Part shown: one piece after another, positions 1 through 5,502 of the stretch
Layout: the number at the start of each line of letters is the position of its first letter
How positions within the stretch are numbered: position 1 is the stretch's first letter
Origin: UBA668 sp046086305
GTDB taxonomy: Bacteria; Actinomycetota; Acidimicrobiia; Acidimicrobiales; Ilumatobacteraceae
NCBI GenBank assembly: GCA_046086305.1
Contig: JBJSXI010000061.1
Coordinates: forward strand, 1-5,895
Length of the DNA: 5,895 nucleotides
Direction: 5' to 3'
Made by a program: the position numbers and the translations under genes
Notes under the pieces: generated by a model
What the model saw: the letters and a program-made list of their open reading frames with translations, nothing else
Database searches by the model: none
Told to the model about the DNA's origin: nothing

Positions 1-300
1 CGGGAAGCGGGCGTCGAACTCCGCCTGCAGGCGCGCCTGGATCTCCGCCGAGCCGACAGCCATCCACGCGTCGAGTGACTCCCACACGAAGATCACCGTC
101 ACCCTGCCAGGCCGCGAATCGTCGAGCCACACCTCTTTGGAGAGGAAGGGAATCCGCGCGAACCCGGGCAGCGCCGCCTCACCCAGGGTCCACACCTCGT
201 GGTCGACGGCGAGGAACTGCTCGACCACCGATGGATCCATCTCGAACACCAGCACCTCGATCGGCAGGTGCTCGCCGTGCACATAGGTGAAGCCCGACAT
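1..300 (-). CDS. TIGR03792-like small protein, 3' end missing
   Basis: One hundred codons are visible from an ATG at 300 down to the left edge, with no stop, so the C-terminus lies outside the window. The protein looks like the TIGR03792 family of uncharacterised small proteins of about 90-110 residues, best known from cyanobacteria. Matching features are DHEVWT at residues 33-38, LPGF at 44-47, LSKEVWLDD at 53-61 and a strand-helix VTVIFVWESLDAWMAV at 67-82. The last element, a hydrophobic strand followed by W-x-S-x-x-x-W, suggests a ferredoxin-like alpha/beta fold of the dimeric monooxygenase-like kind. That fold is my inference, and no catalytic role is known to me. There is no signal peptide or membrane segment. 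The ATG is supported by a TAGCGT box 7 bp upstream and by the absence of a Shine-Dalgarno. The gene is divergent from the small basic protein at 362 and shares its 61-bp promoter region. Confidence 0.75.
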   Translation of the reverse strand, partial: MSGFTYVHGEHLPIEVLVFEMDPSVVEQFLAVDHEVWTLGEAALPGFARIPFLSKEVWLDDSRPGRVTVIFVWESLDAWMAVGSAEIQARLQAEFDARFP

Positions 301-307
301 CGCCCGC

Positions 308-313
308 ACGCTA
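308..313 (-). promoter_or_regulatory. -10-like box TAGCGT for the minus-strand gene
   Basis: Read on the minus strand, TAGCGT (TAnnnT) ends 7 bp before the ATG at 300. Transcription starting about 7 bp after the box would begin at or next to the start codon, giving a leaderless mRNA. No clear -35 consensus is visible, although the expected -35 position falls in the tandem repeat at 316-335. Confidence 0.5.
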
Positions 314-315
314 GT

Positions 316-335
316 CAGACCACCGCAGACCACCG
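316..335. repeat. Perfect 10-bp tandem repeat in the divergent promoter region
   Basis: CAGACCACCG occurs twice without a gap, at 316-325 and 326-335. It lies between the two divergent -10-like boxes (308-313 minus, 350-355 plus). Counting 17 bp out from each box places both expected -35 regions over the second copy, at about 327-332 and 331-336. A 10-bp period puts the two copies on the same face of the helix, which suits a direct-repeat operator or activator site. The repeat is seen directly; the regulatory role is inferred. Confidence 0.55.
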
Positions 336-349
336 ACCGAACCGCCGAC

Positions 350-355
350 TACGCT
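350..355 (+). promoter_or_regulatory. -10-like box TACGCT for the small basic protein
   Basis: TACGCT (TAnnnT) ends exactly 6 bp before the ATG at 362. The spacing matches the boxes in front of the genes at 2075, 4164 and 5518. There is no Shine-Dalgarno in front of this ATG, so a leaderless transcript is the simplest reading. Confidence 0.5.
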
Positions 356-361
356 CGAGCC

Positions 362-523
362 ATGGGTCTGCCGCGTGGGTTCAGCTTTTCGTGGAAGCGT
401 GCACTCGGAATCACCGCTGCCAAGCGCAAGGTGTCGCGGGCGACAGGTATCCCGCTCACCCGTCAGGGACGTGAGGCCAAGATCGGCCGCATGCTGATGC
501 GCGCCCTGTTCGGCAAGCGCTGA
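362..523 (+). CDS. Small, very basic protein of 53 residues, function unknown
   Basis: The product has 14 Lys/Arg residues and a single Glu, for a net charge near +13. It has no cysteine, no signal peptide and no true membrane segment. The sequence reads as two related basic helices, each opening with a Gly-Ile turn: LGIT at residues 15-18 leading into AAKRKVSR, and TGIPLTRQGREAKIGR at 28-43. The C-terminal segment MLMRALFGKR is amphipathic. Such composition suits binding to nucleic acid, ribosome or acidic membrane surfaces, but nothing here decides which. I have a vague memory of similar short KRKxxxxTGIPxT proteins in other Gram-positive bacteria and could not check it. A GTG start at 287 is possible in the same frame but would overlap the divergent gene. 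The ATG at 362 has a TAnnnT box at the standard 6-bp distance, so I prefer it. The gene is probably transcribed alone, since the helicase behind it has its own leader. Confidence 0.65.
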   Translation: MGLPRGFSFSWKRALGITAAKRKVSRATGIPLTRQGREAKIGRMLMRALFGKR

Positions 524-626
524 CCCGCGCACCGCCCGACGCCGCAGATCTGCCCGGTTCGGCCGCGAATCCGGCACACTGGCTCGAGCAGTGCGCACCG
601 TGCGCCGCTGCGAGGTCTCGAATGCA

Positions 627-664
627 GCGCCGTGATCCGACGGCGCCCGGTCCCTTCACGGGCG
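627..664 (+). promoter_or_regulatory. Two mutually exclusive hairpins in the helicase leader
   Basis: Hairpin A is a perfect 7-bp stem, GCGCCGT (627-633) with ACGGCGC (640-646), around the 6-nt loop GATCCG. Hairpin B is a 6-bp stem, CGCCCG (644-649) with CGGGCG (659-664), around a 9-nt loop. They share bases 644-646 and cannot both form fully. The loop of B contains CCTTC (653-657), which is complementary to GAAGG (694-698) in the helicase Shine-Dalgarno. No T-run follows either stem, so neither is a standard intrinsic terminator. The structures are visible by complementarity; the switching role is inferred. Confidence 0.4.
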
Positions 665-693
665 GCCCGAGCATGTGTGGCCACCGAAACCCC

Positions 694-699
694 GAAGGA
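694..699 (+). promoter_or_regulatory. Shine-Dalgarno GAAGGA that sets the helicase start
   Basis: GAAGGA ends 5 bp before a GTG at 705. This favours 705 over the in-frame GTG at 675, which has no such site. It is the only clear Shine-Dalgarno in the window, where the other independently starting genes look leaderless. Confidence 0.65.
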
Positions 700-704
700 A
701 CCAA

Positions 705-2033
705 GTGCACTCCACCCTGTCCAACCCCCGCGTCGATGGCGCCCCCACCGCGGACTTCGCCGGCTTCGGCCTGCCGCGACCGCTGGTCGACGCCCTCACC
801 TCCGCCGGTCTCACCACCCCCCGGCCCATCCAGACGGCCACCCTGCCCGACTCGCTCGCTGGCCGCGATGTCATCGGCCGCGGCCGCACCGGCAGCGGCA
901 AGACGCTCGCCTTCGCGCTGCCCGTCGTCGCCGCCGTAGCAGCCACCCGCGACCGACGCAAGGCCCGCCACCCCCGCGGCCTCGTCCTCGTGCCGACGCG
1001 CGAACTGGCCGCCCAGGTGATGGCCACGATCGCACCCCTCGGCCGCGCCCTCGGCGTCGAGGTGGCCACCGTGTTCGGTGGCGTCGGTGCCGGACCGCAG
1101 ATCTCGGCGCTCACGCGCGGCGTCGACATCGTCGTCGCCTGCCCCGGTCGCCTCGAGGACCTCATCGGTCAGGGTCACTGCCGGCTCGACAATGTCGTGA
1201 TCACCGTGCTCGACGAGGCCGACCACATGGCCGACCTCGGCTTCCTGCCCGGTGTGAAGCGCATCCTCGACGCCACACCGCGCCGTAGCCAGCGACTGCT
1301 GTTCTCGGCCACCCTCGACAACGGAGTCGATGTACTGGTGCAGCGCTATCTGCACCAGCCCACCACCCACTCGGTGGATCCCGTCGAGTCACCCGTACCC
1401 GACATGACCCATCACGTCTTCCACGTCACCTCGGGCGACAAGCCGGCGATCGTGCGCGAACTCGGCGCCGGCCGCGAGCGCGTGCTGATGTTCACCCGCA
1501 CCAAGCACGGCGCCAAGCGACTCGCCCAGCAGATGACCCGCACCGGCATCCACACCGTCGAACTGCACGGCAACCTGTCGCAGTCGGCACGCACCCACAA
1601 CCTGCACCTGTTCTCCACAGGTGAAGCACGTGTGCTGATCGCCACCGACATCGCCGCACGTGGCATCCACGTCGACGACATCGCCCTCGTGGTGCACGTC
1701 GATCCGCCGGCAGAGCACAAGGCGTTCCTGCACCGCTCGGGCCGCACCGCGCGTTCGGGTGCCGCCGGCACGGTGATCACCCTGTCGACACCCGAACAGC
1801 GCCGTGACGTCGCCGGACTCGCGCGCGCCGCACGCATCGCACCGATCACCACCGAGGTGCGTCCCGGCCATCCGCTCATCGGCGAGCTCACCGGTCCGCC
1901 CGCGCCGCCCTCACGGCGTCCGGCCACACCGGCACCCGTTGCCGCTGCCGCGAAGTCCGGGCCGCGGCCCGGTGGCGCACACCCACGACCGGCCGGTGCC
2001 GGTCGTCCGCGTCGCCGTCGCACCACCCGCTGA
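705..2033 (+). CDS. DEAD-box ATP-dependent RNA helicase
   Basis: The protein has 442 residues from the GTG at 705, chosen for its GAAGGA site; the GTG at 675 would add 10 residues. It unwinds or remodels RNA using ATP, with likely roles in ribosome assembly, mRNA decay or cold adaptation. Motifs appear in the right order: Q motif with Gln43 in TTPRPIQ, motif I GRTGSGKT (60-67), motif Ia PTREL (97-101), motif Ib CPGRL (146-150), motif II DEAD (170-173), motif III SAT (201-203), motif IV around LMFTRTK (261-267), motif V ATDIAARGIHV (313-323) and motif VI HRSGRTAR (343-350). Both RecA-like lobes are therefore complete. Arg in place of Gln in motif I and Cys in place of Thr in Ib are departures from the textbook AQTGSGKT and TPGR; the Arg form is, I believe, common in actinobacterial relatives. 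After about residue 395 comes a Pro/Ala/Arg-rich tail ending in RRRRTTR, probably a disordered RNA-binding extension. The family is general DEAD-box (RhlE-like core), and the tail is too generic for a precise symbol. Confidence 0.95.
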   Translation: MHSTLSNPRVDGAPTADFAGFGLPRPLVDALTSAGLTTPRPIQTATLPDSLAGRDVIGRGRTGSGKTLAFALPVVAAVAATRDRRKARHPRGLVLVPTRELAAQVMATIAPLGRALGVEVATVFGGVGAGPQISALTRGVDIVVACPGRLEDLIGQGHCRLDNVVITVLDEADHMADLGFLPGVKRILDATPRRSQRLLFSATLDNGVDVLVQRYLHQPTTHSVDPVESPVPDMTHHVFHVTSGDKPAIVRELGAGRERVLMFTRTKHGAKRLAQQMTRTGIHTVELHGNLSQSARTHNLHLFSTGEARVLIATDIAARGIHVDDIALVVHVDPPAEHKAFLHRSGRTARSGAAGTVITLSTPEQRRDVAGLARAARIAPITTEVRPGHPLIGELTGPPAPPSRRPATPAPVAAAAKSGPRPGGAHPRPAGAGRPRRRRTTR

Positions 2034-2062
2034 CACCAGCCTCCGACACAGAGCGCACTTGC

Positions 2063-2068
2063 TAGGTT
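2063..2068 (+). promoter_or_regulatory. -10-like box TAGGTT for the amidotransferase gene
   Basis: TAGGTT ends exactly 6 bp before the GTG at 2075, in the 41-bp gap after the helicase stop. No Shine-Dalgarno is visible. It probably starts a leaderless transcript covering the amidotransferase and MmgE/PrpD genes, so this group need not depend on the helicase promoter. Confidence 0.5.
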
Positions 2069-2074
2069 GCCGCC

Positions 2075-2773
2075 GTGGCAACCGTGCTGTCACTCGTGCA
2101 CTCGCGGTCGTGGACCGCATCGCGTGTCGACGATCTCCTCGTCGAGGCCGGTCACACGGTGCGCACCATCTATCCCGCCGACGGTGAAACGGTTCCCACC
2201 GATCTCGACGGCATCGACGCCGTCGTCATCGGCGGCCACCACATCTCTCCGTATCTCGCAGCCGATCACCCGCACATCGCCGCCGAACTCGACCTGATCG
2301 AGCGGGTGCTGTCGGCCGAACTGCCGTACCTGGGCCTCTGCTACGGCGCACACGCGCTAGCCACCGTCGTCGGCGGGTCGACCGGTCCGCGACCCGACGG
2401 CGCGGCAGAGTACGGCTTCTACCCACTCGAGCCGACCTCGGGCGGCGCCGAGGTGCTCGATGGACTCACCCATGCATTCCAGTCGCACTACGAGGCCTGC
2501 CTCGACGTGCCACCCGGTGCCGAACTGCTCGCCCGCAGTGAGCTGTTCGACGTGCAGGCCTTCCGCATCGGCACGTCGGCCTTCGGCTTCCAATTCCATC
2601 CCGACACCAAGGTCGACATGATCTCCGGATGGTGGGCGGGGAACGCCCATCTCCACCATCGACTCGGCACCCATCCTCTCGAGCAGCAACTCGTCGATGC
2701 CGAGGCATTCGACGTATCGATCCACGCGTGGACCCGCCGATTCCTGCACGACTGGATCGGCGCACCCGCATGA
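2075..2773 (+). CDS. Class I glutamine amidotransferase-like protein
   Basis: The product has 232 residues from a GTG at 2075 and looks like a stand-alone, cytoplasmic class I glutamine amidotransferase domain. The nucleophile elbow is LGLCYGAH, with Cys89 in G-x-C-x-G. The catalytic His is His175 in GFQFHPD. The conserved segment FQSHYEACLDVPPGAELLARSE (residues 135-156 region) matches the usual His-x-Asp/Glu and 'P-x-G-a-x-x-L-A-x-S' stretch of these enzymes. Position 177 is Asp where the catalytic triad normally has Glu (HPE), a conservative but notable change. Typical members release ammonia from glutamine for a partner synthetase, while relatives such as PuuD-type hydrolases cleave gamma-glutamyl amides alone. 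No synthetase partner is encoded here, so a hydrolase role is possible. The stop overlaps the ATG of the MmgE/PrpD gene in ATGA, which implies translational coupling and a linked function. Family confidence is high; substrate unknown. Confidence 0.88.
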   Translation: MATVLSLVHSRSWTASRVDDLLVEAGHTVRTIYPADGETVPTDLDGIDAVVIGGHHISPYLAADHPHIAAELDLIERVLSAELPYLGLCYGAHALATVVGGSTGPRPDGAAEYGFYPLEPTSGGAEVLDGLTHAFQSHYEACLDVPPGAELLARSELFDVQAFRIGTSAFGFQFHPDTKVDMISGWWAGNAHLHHRLGTHPLEQQLVDAEAFDVSIHAWTRRFLHDWIGAPA

Positions 2774-4140
2774 CCAACCTCACCCGCCGACACTCGGACA
2801 TCCTCGACACCGTCACCCGCTGGGCACTCGACACGACGAGCGACGATCTGCCCGACCATGCCCTCGAGGGTGCCACTCGCTACCTCCGCGACCTCGTCGC
2901 AACAGCCGCATCGGGAAGTTGCACCGACATGGCGGCGATCAGTCGCGCCGTCGCCGCACACTCGGGGCCGCGACCCGACGGCGCACGTGTGCTGTTCGGC
3001 GGCCACGACGGTGTCGACCCTGCCCTCGCCGCATTCGCCGGTGCCGCAACGATCGACTCGTTCGATGCGCACGACGGCCATGTCCTCACCAAGGGACACA
3101 CGGGCGTCGCAGTCCTGCCCGCCGCTCTCGCAGCGATCGATCGGCAGCGACGCCCCGTGGCGGGTCGCGCCCTGCTCGCCACACTCGTCGTCGGCTACGA
3201 GATCGGCATCCGCGCCGGCATCGCCAGTCATCGCACGGCAGCCGACTACTTCACCTCCGGTTCGTGGAACTGTCTCGCCGCCGCAGCAGCGGCCGCGCGT
3301 CACAGCGACACCGACCACGACCAACTCGGACACGCCTTCGGGATCGCCGAGTTCAGCTCGCCACGCGGCCTGATGATGCGCTGCATCGACGAACCGACCA
3401 TGGTGAAGGACGGATCGTGCTGGGGTGCCCAGATCGGGGTGCAGAGCATCGACCTCGCCCGGTTGGGCTTCACCGCCACCCTTCCCGAGACGATCGTCGA
3501 CGACACCGTCACCGACCTGTGGACCGACCTCGGCGCCACCTGGCGGATCCACGAGCAGTACATCAAGGCGTACCCGGTGTGCCGCTGGGCCCAACCATCG
3601 ATCGAGGCTGCCCGGTGGTGCGCGCGCCAGCCCGAGTTCTCCCTCGACCAGATCGAACGGATCGCCGTGGCGACCTTCGCGGCGGGCTGTCGGCTCGATC
3701 ACGCCCACCCCGCATCGACCGAGGAGGCCCAGTACAGCCTCCCGTTCCCCGTTGCGGCCATGCTCGTGCACGGCGACCTCGGACCCGCGCGGATCGGTCC
3801 CGCCGGACTCGCCGACCCACGGGTGCTCGCCGTCGCAGCGAAGATCGACCTCGTCGAGGATCCGACCGCCAATGCCCGCTTCCCGCAGGAACGGTGGGCA
3901 TCGGTGCGGATCGAACTCTCCGACGGCCGCTCGATCAGTTCACCTTCGATGCGCGCCCGTGGCGACGCCGACGAACCGCTGTCGTCCGCCGAACTCGACG
4001 TCAAGTGGGGCGAGTTGGTGCCGCCCGTGCTGGGCGACGACGACGCCGCTCGGCTGCGCACCACGATCGACCACATCGCCGACCTCGACGACATCAGCCC
4101 ACTGCTCGACCTGCTGTACCGCGCACCGCTCACACGCTGA
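2770..4140 (+). CDS. MmgE/PrpD family protein (lyase or isomerase on a carboxylic acid)
   Basis: The product has 456 residues, near the usual family length of about 450-480. The ATG at 2770 overlaps the previous stop (ATGA), which fixes the start. Family signatures are LPAALAAIDRQRRPVAGRALLATLVVGYEIGIR-type helices at 116-148 (quoted in part: VVGYEIGIR, 140-148), KAYPVCRWAQPSIEAA at 266-281 and QYSLPFPVAAMLVHGDL at 321-337. Known members include 2-methylcitrate dehydratase, cis-aconitate decarboxylase and iminodisuccinate epimerase, all acting on di- or tricarboxylates. By hand alignment with human cis-aconitate decarboxylase, Asp93, His103, Lys207 and Tyr318 correspond to Asp96, His110, Lys213 and Tyr322. 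Thr97 appears as Ala100 and His159 as Tyr160, and the active-site loop carries a few extra residues (HDGHVLTKGH, 101-110). This argues against a straightforward methylcitrate dehydratase or aconitate decarboxylase. No prpB or prpC lies nearby, so propionate catabolism is not supported. The exact reaction is unknown. Confidence 0.9.
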   Translation: MTNLTRRHSDILDTVTRWALDTTSDDLPDHALEGATRYLRDLVATAASGSCTDMAAISRAVAAHSGPRPDGARVLFGGHDGVDPALAAFAGAATIDSFDAHDGHVLTKGHTGVAVLPAALAAIDRQRRPVAGRALLATLVVGYEIGIRAGIASHRTAADYFTSGSWNCLAAAAAAARHSDTDHDQLGHAFGIAEFSSPRGLMMRCIDEPTMVKDGSCWGAQIGVQSIDLARLGFTATLPETIVDDTVTDLWTDLGATWRIHEQYIKAYPVCRWAQPSIEAARWCARQPEFSLDQIERIAVATFAAGCRLDHAHPASTEEAQYSLPFPVAAMLVHGDLGPARIGPAGLADPRVLAVAAKIDLVEDPTANARFPQERWASVRIELSDGRSISSPSMRARGDADEPLSSAELDVKWGELVPPVLGDDDAARLRTTIDHIADLDDISPLLDLLYRAPLTR

Positions 4141-4148
4141 CGCCGCAC

Positions 4149-4166
4149 CGATACGGTGACGCCGTG
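4149..4166 (+). promoter_or_regulatory. -10-like box TACGGT and start codon, first copy of an 18-bp repeat
   Basis: CGATACGGTGACGCCGTG spans a TACGGT box (4152-4157), a 6-bp spacer and the GTG start at 4164. The same 18 bases recur at 5503-5520 before the methyltransferase. The box lies in the 23-bp gap after the MmgE/PrpD stop, so the aminotransferase can be transcribed from its own leaderless start as well as by read-through. No Shine-Dalgarno is visible. Confidence 0.5.
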
Positions 4167-5477
4167 AACCTCAGACACGCGGACCTCACCGCAGCACTCG
4201 ACCGTGCCCGCCAGGACTTCACCGACCGCAATCCGGCCAGTCGGGCCGCATTCGACCGAGCTCGTGCCGTGCTGCCCGGTGGGCACACCCGCACCGTGCT
4301 CACCCACGCGCCATATCCGCTCACATTCGTGGCCGGTGAGGGCGCCACACTCACCGACGCCGACGGCCACACCTACATCGACCTACTCGGCGACTACACC
4401 GCCGGACTGCTCGGCCACAGCGAACGACGTGTTCTCGACGCCGTGGCCGACGCGCTGCGCACCAACGCGAGCGTCGGGGGTATCCACCCTGCCGAGGAAC
4501 GCCTCGCCACACTGATGTGCGAACGGTTCGCCCTCGACCGGGTGCGGTTCACCAACTCGGGCACCGAGGCGAACCTGATGGCCATCACCACCGCGCTGCG
4601 CGCCACCGGGCGGCGCAAGGTGCTCGTGTTCGAGGGCGGCTACCACGGCGGCGTGCTGTACTTCGCGAGCGGCCCGGCACCGTGGAACGCGCCATACGAC
4701 TTCGTCATCGGCACCTACGACGACATCGACCACACCCGTGCACTCATCGACCAGCACGCCGACGATCTCGCCGCAGTTCTCGTCGAGCCGATGCTCGGCT
4801 CGGGTGGCTGCATCCCGACCCGACCCGAGTTCCTCGCCGCCACGTTCGCCGCTGCCAGACAGGTCGGTGCGGTCTGCATCGCCGACGAGGTGATGACCTC
4901 GCGCCACGGACCACGCGGCATGACCCACCTGCACGCGAGCCCCGCCGACATCGTCACCTTCGGCAAGTACATCGGTGGTGGATTCTCCTTCGGCGCATTC
5001 GGTGGTCGCGCCGAGCTCCTCGATCAGTACGACACCAGTCAGGGCGCGACGAAGCCGGCCACGATCAGCCATGCGGGCACGTTCAACAACAACCTCGCCA
5101 CGATGAATGCCGGCACGGTGGTCCTCGGCACCGTGTACACCTCGGAGGTCGCCGTGGCCCACACCGCACGCGGCGACGACTTCCGGGCCAACGTCGCCGC
5201 TGTGCTCGCCCGGCACCCGATGTCGGTGACCGGCTTCGGTTCGATGATGTCGCTGCACGCCACACCTACTGCACCCCACACCGTCGCCGAGGTGGTCCGA
5301 CGCAACCACGACCTACAGGAACTCGTGTTCCTCGGCCTGCTCGCCCGCGGCATCTACACCGCACCGCGCGGGATGATGAACCTCGGGCTCGCCCACACCG
5401 ACGACCAGCTGGCCACTGCGCTCGACGCCCTCGACGACACCCTCACTTCGCTCGCACCGCTCGTCGGCGCGAGTTGA
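4164..5477 (+). CDS. Class III PLP-dependent aminotransferase, glutamate-1-semialdehyde aminomutase-like
   Basis: The product has 437 residues, typical of the family. It transfers an amino group, or moves it within the substrate, using pyridoxal phosphate. Key sites are visible: PLP phosphate loop NSGTEAN (131-137), YHG (160-162) stacking on the ring, Glu208 in VEPMLGSGG, DEV (241-243) with Asp241 contacting the pyridine nitrogen, Schiff-base Lys268 in TFGKYIGGGF, and Thr306 in GTFNNN for phosphate contact from the other subunit. The N-terminal LPGGHTRTV and the K-x-I-G-G-G-x-x-x-G-A pattern place it near HemL. The absence of other heme genes and the neighbours make a secondary-metabolic or catabolic role likelier than heme synthesis. 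The open frame continues upstream through the MmgE/PrpD gene, but that part is Arg-rich and antagonistic to the real coding frame there. The start at 4164 is fixed by the TACGGT box and by the first conserved residues. Substrate not determined. Confidence 0.92.
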   Translation: MNLRHADLTAALDRARQDFTDRNPASRAAFDRARAVLPGGHTRTVLTHAPYPLTFVAGEGATLTDADGHTYIDLLGDYTAGLLGHSERRVLDAVADALRTNASVGGIHPAEERLATLMCERFALDRVRFTNSGTEANLMAITTALRATGRRKVLVFEGGYHGGVLYFASGPAPWNAPYDFVIGTYDDIDHTRALIDQHADDLAAVLVEPMLGSGGCIPTRPEFLAATFAAARQVGAVCIADEVMTSRHGPRGMTHLHASPADIVTFGKYIGGGFSFGAFGGRAELLDQYDTSQGATKPATISHAGTFNNNLATMNAGTVVLGTVYTSEVAVAHTARGDDFRANVAAVLARHPMSVTGFGSMMSLHATPTAPHTVAEVVRRNHDLQELVFLGLLARGIYTAPRGMMNLGLAHTDDQLATALDALDDTLTSLAPLVGAS

Positions 5478-5502
5478 GCCGACCCCGGCGTACACCGGCC
5501 GG

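Larger units (their letters stand above)
524..704 (+). promoter_or_regulatory. Non-coding stretch and probable 5' leader of the DEAD-box helicase gene
   Basis: No convincing gene lies in these 181 bases. The sequence holds a 10-bp palindrome GCAGATCTGC (544-553), a weak -10 candidate CACACT (575-580) without a matching -35, two overlapping hairpins (627-664) and the Shine-Dalgarno at 694-699. If transcription starts near 587 the leader would be about 118 nt. Unlike most genes here there is no TAnnnT box anywhere in the stretch, so the promoter is not certain. A 14-codon reading frame (591-635) ends in the first hairpin and is discussed as a speculative leader peptide. No intrinsic terminator with a T-run follows the small gene. 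Confidence 0.45.

Noticed and set aside
675..704. Ten-residue N-terminal extension of the helicase from GTG 675
   Set aside because: No ribosome-binding site in front of it, whereas GTG 705 has GAAGGA at 5 bp, and the extension overlaps no conserved helicase region.
456..1370. Minus-strand open frame of 304 residues across the helicase leader and N-terminal half
   Set aside because: Gly/Ala/Arg-rich, no motifs, and opposite helicase motifs I to III; a codon-bias shadow.
2387..2984. Identical 17-bp CCGCGACCCGACGGCGC at 2387-2403 and 2968-2984, encoding GPRPDGA in two neighbouring proteins
   Set aside because: The two proteins are unrelated folds and the shared peptide uses preferred codons, so chance plus codon bias explains the match.
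2488..3771. Long minus-strand open frame opposite the MmgE/PrpD gene
   Set aside because: It has no recognisable domain, its composition is that of a shadow frame in GC-rich DNA, and the plus strand carries clear family motifs throughout.
2770..4140. Assignment of the MmgE/PrpD gene as prpD of the 2-methylcitrate cycle
   Set aside because: No prpB or prpC nearby and two altered active-site positions; only the family level is supported.
2697..4163. Open plus-strand frame running in phase into the aminotransferase, as if a 926-residue fusion protein
   Set aside because: The first 489 residues are Arg/Pro-rich and overlap the well-supported MmgE/PrpD gene in another frame. The aminotransferase similarity begins only after 4164, where the box and GTG are found.
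4383..5309. Minus-strand open frame of 308 residues opposite the aminotransferase
   Set aside because: It mirrors the coding frame with His/Val/Gly-rich low-complexity composition and no family resemblance.
4164..5477. Assignment of the aminotransferase as hemL
   Set aside because: The core resembles HemL, but no heme genes are present and the neighbours point elsewhere; class III aminotransferases often look like this.
5485..5502. GC-rich inverted repeat CCGG...CCGG(CCGG) after the aminotransferase as a terminator
   Set aside because: The stem is only 4 bp, no T-run follows, and a promoter-like box starts 4 bp later.
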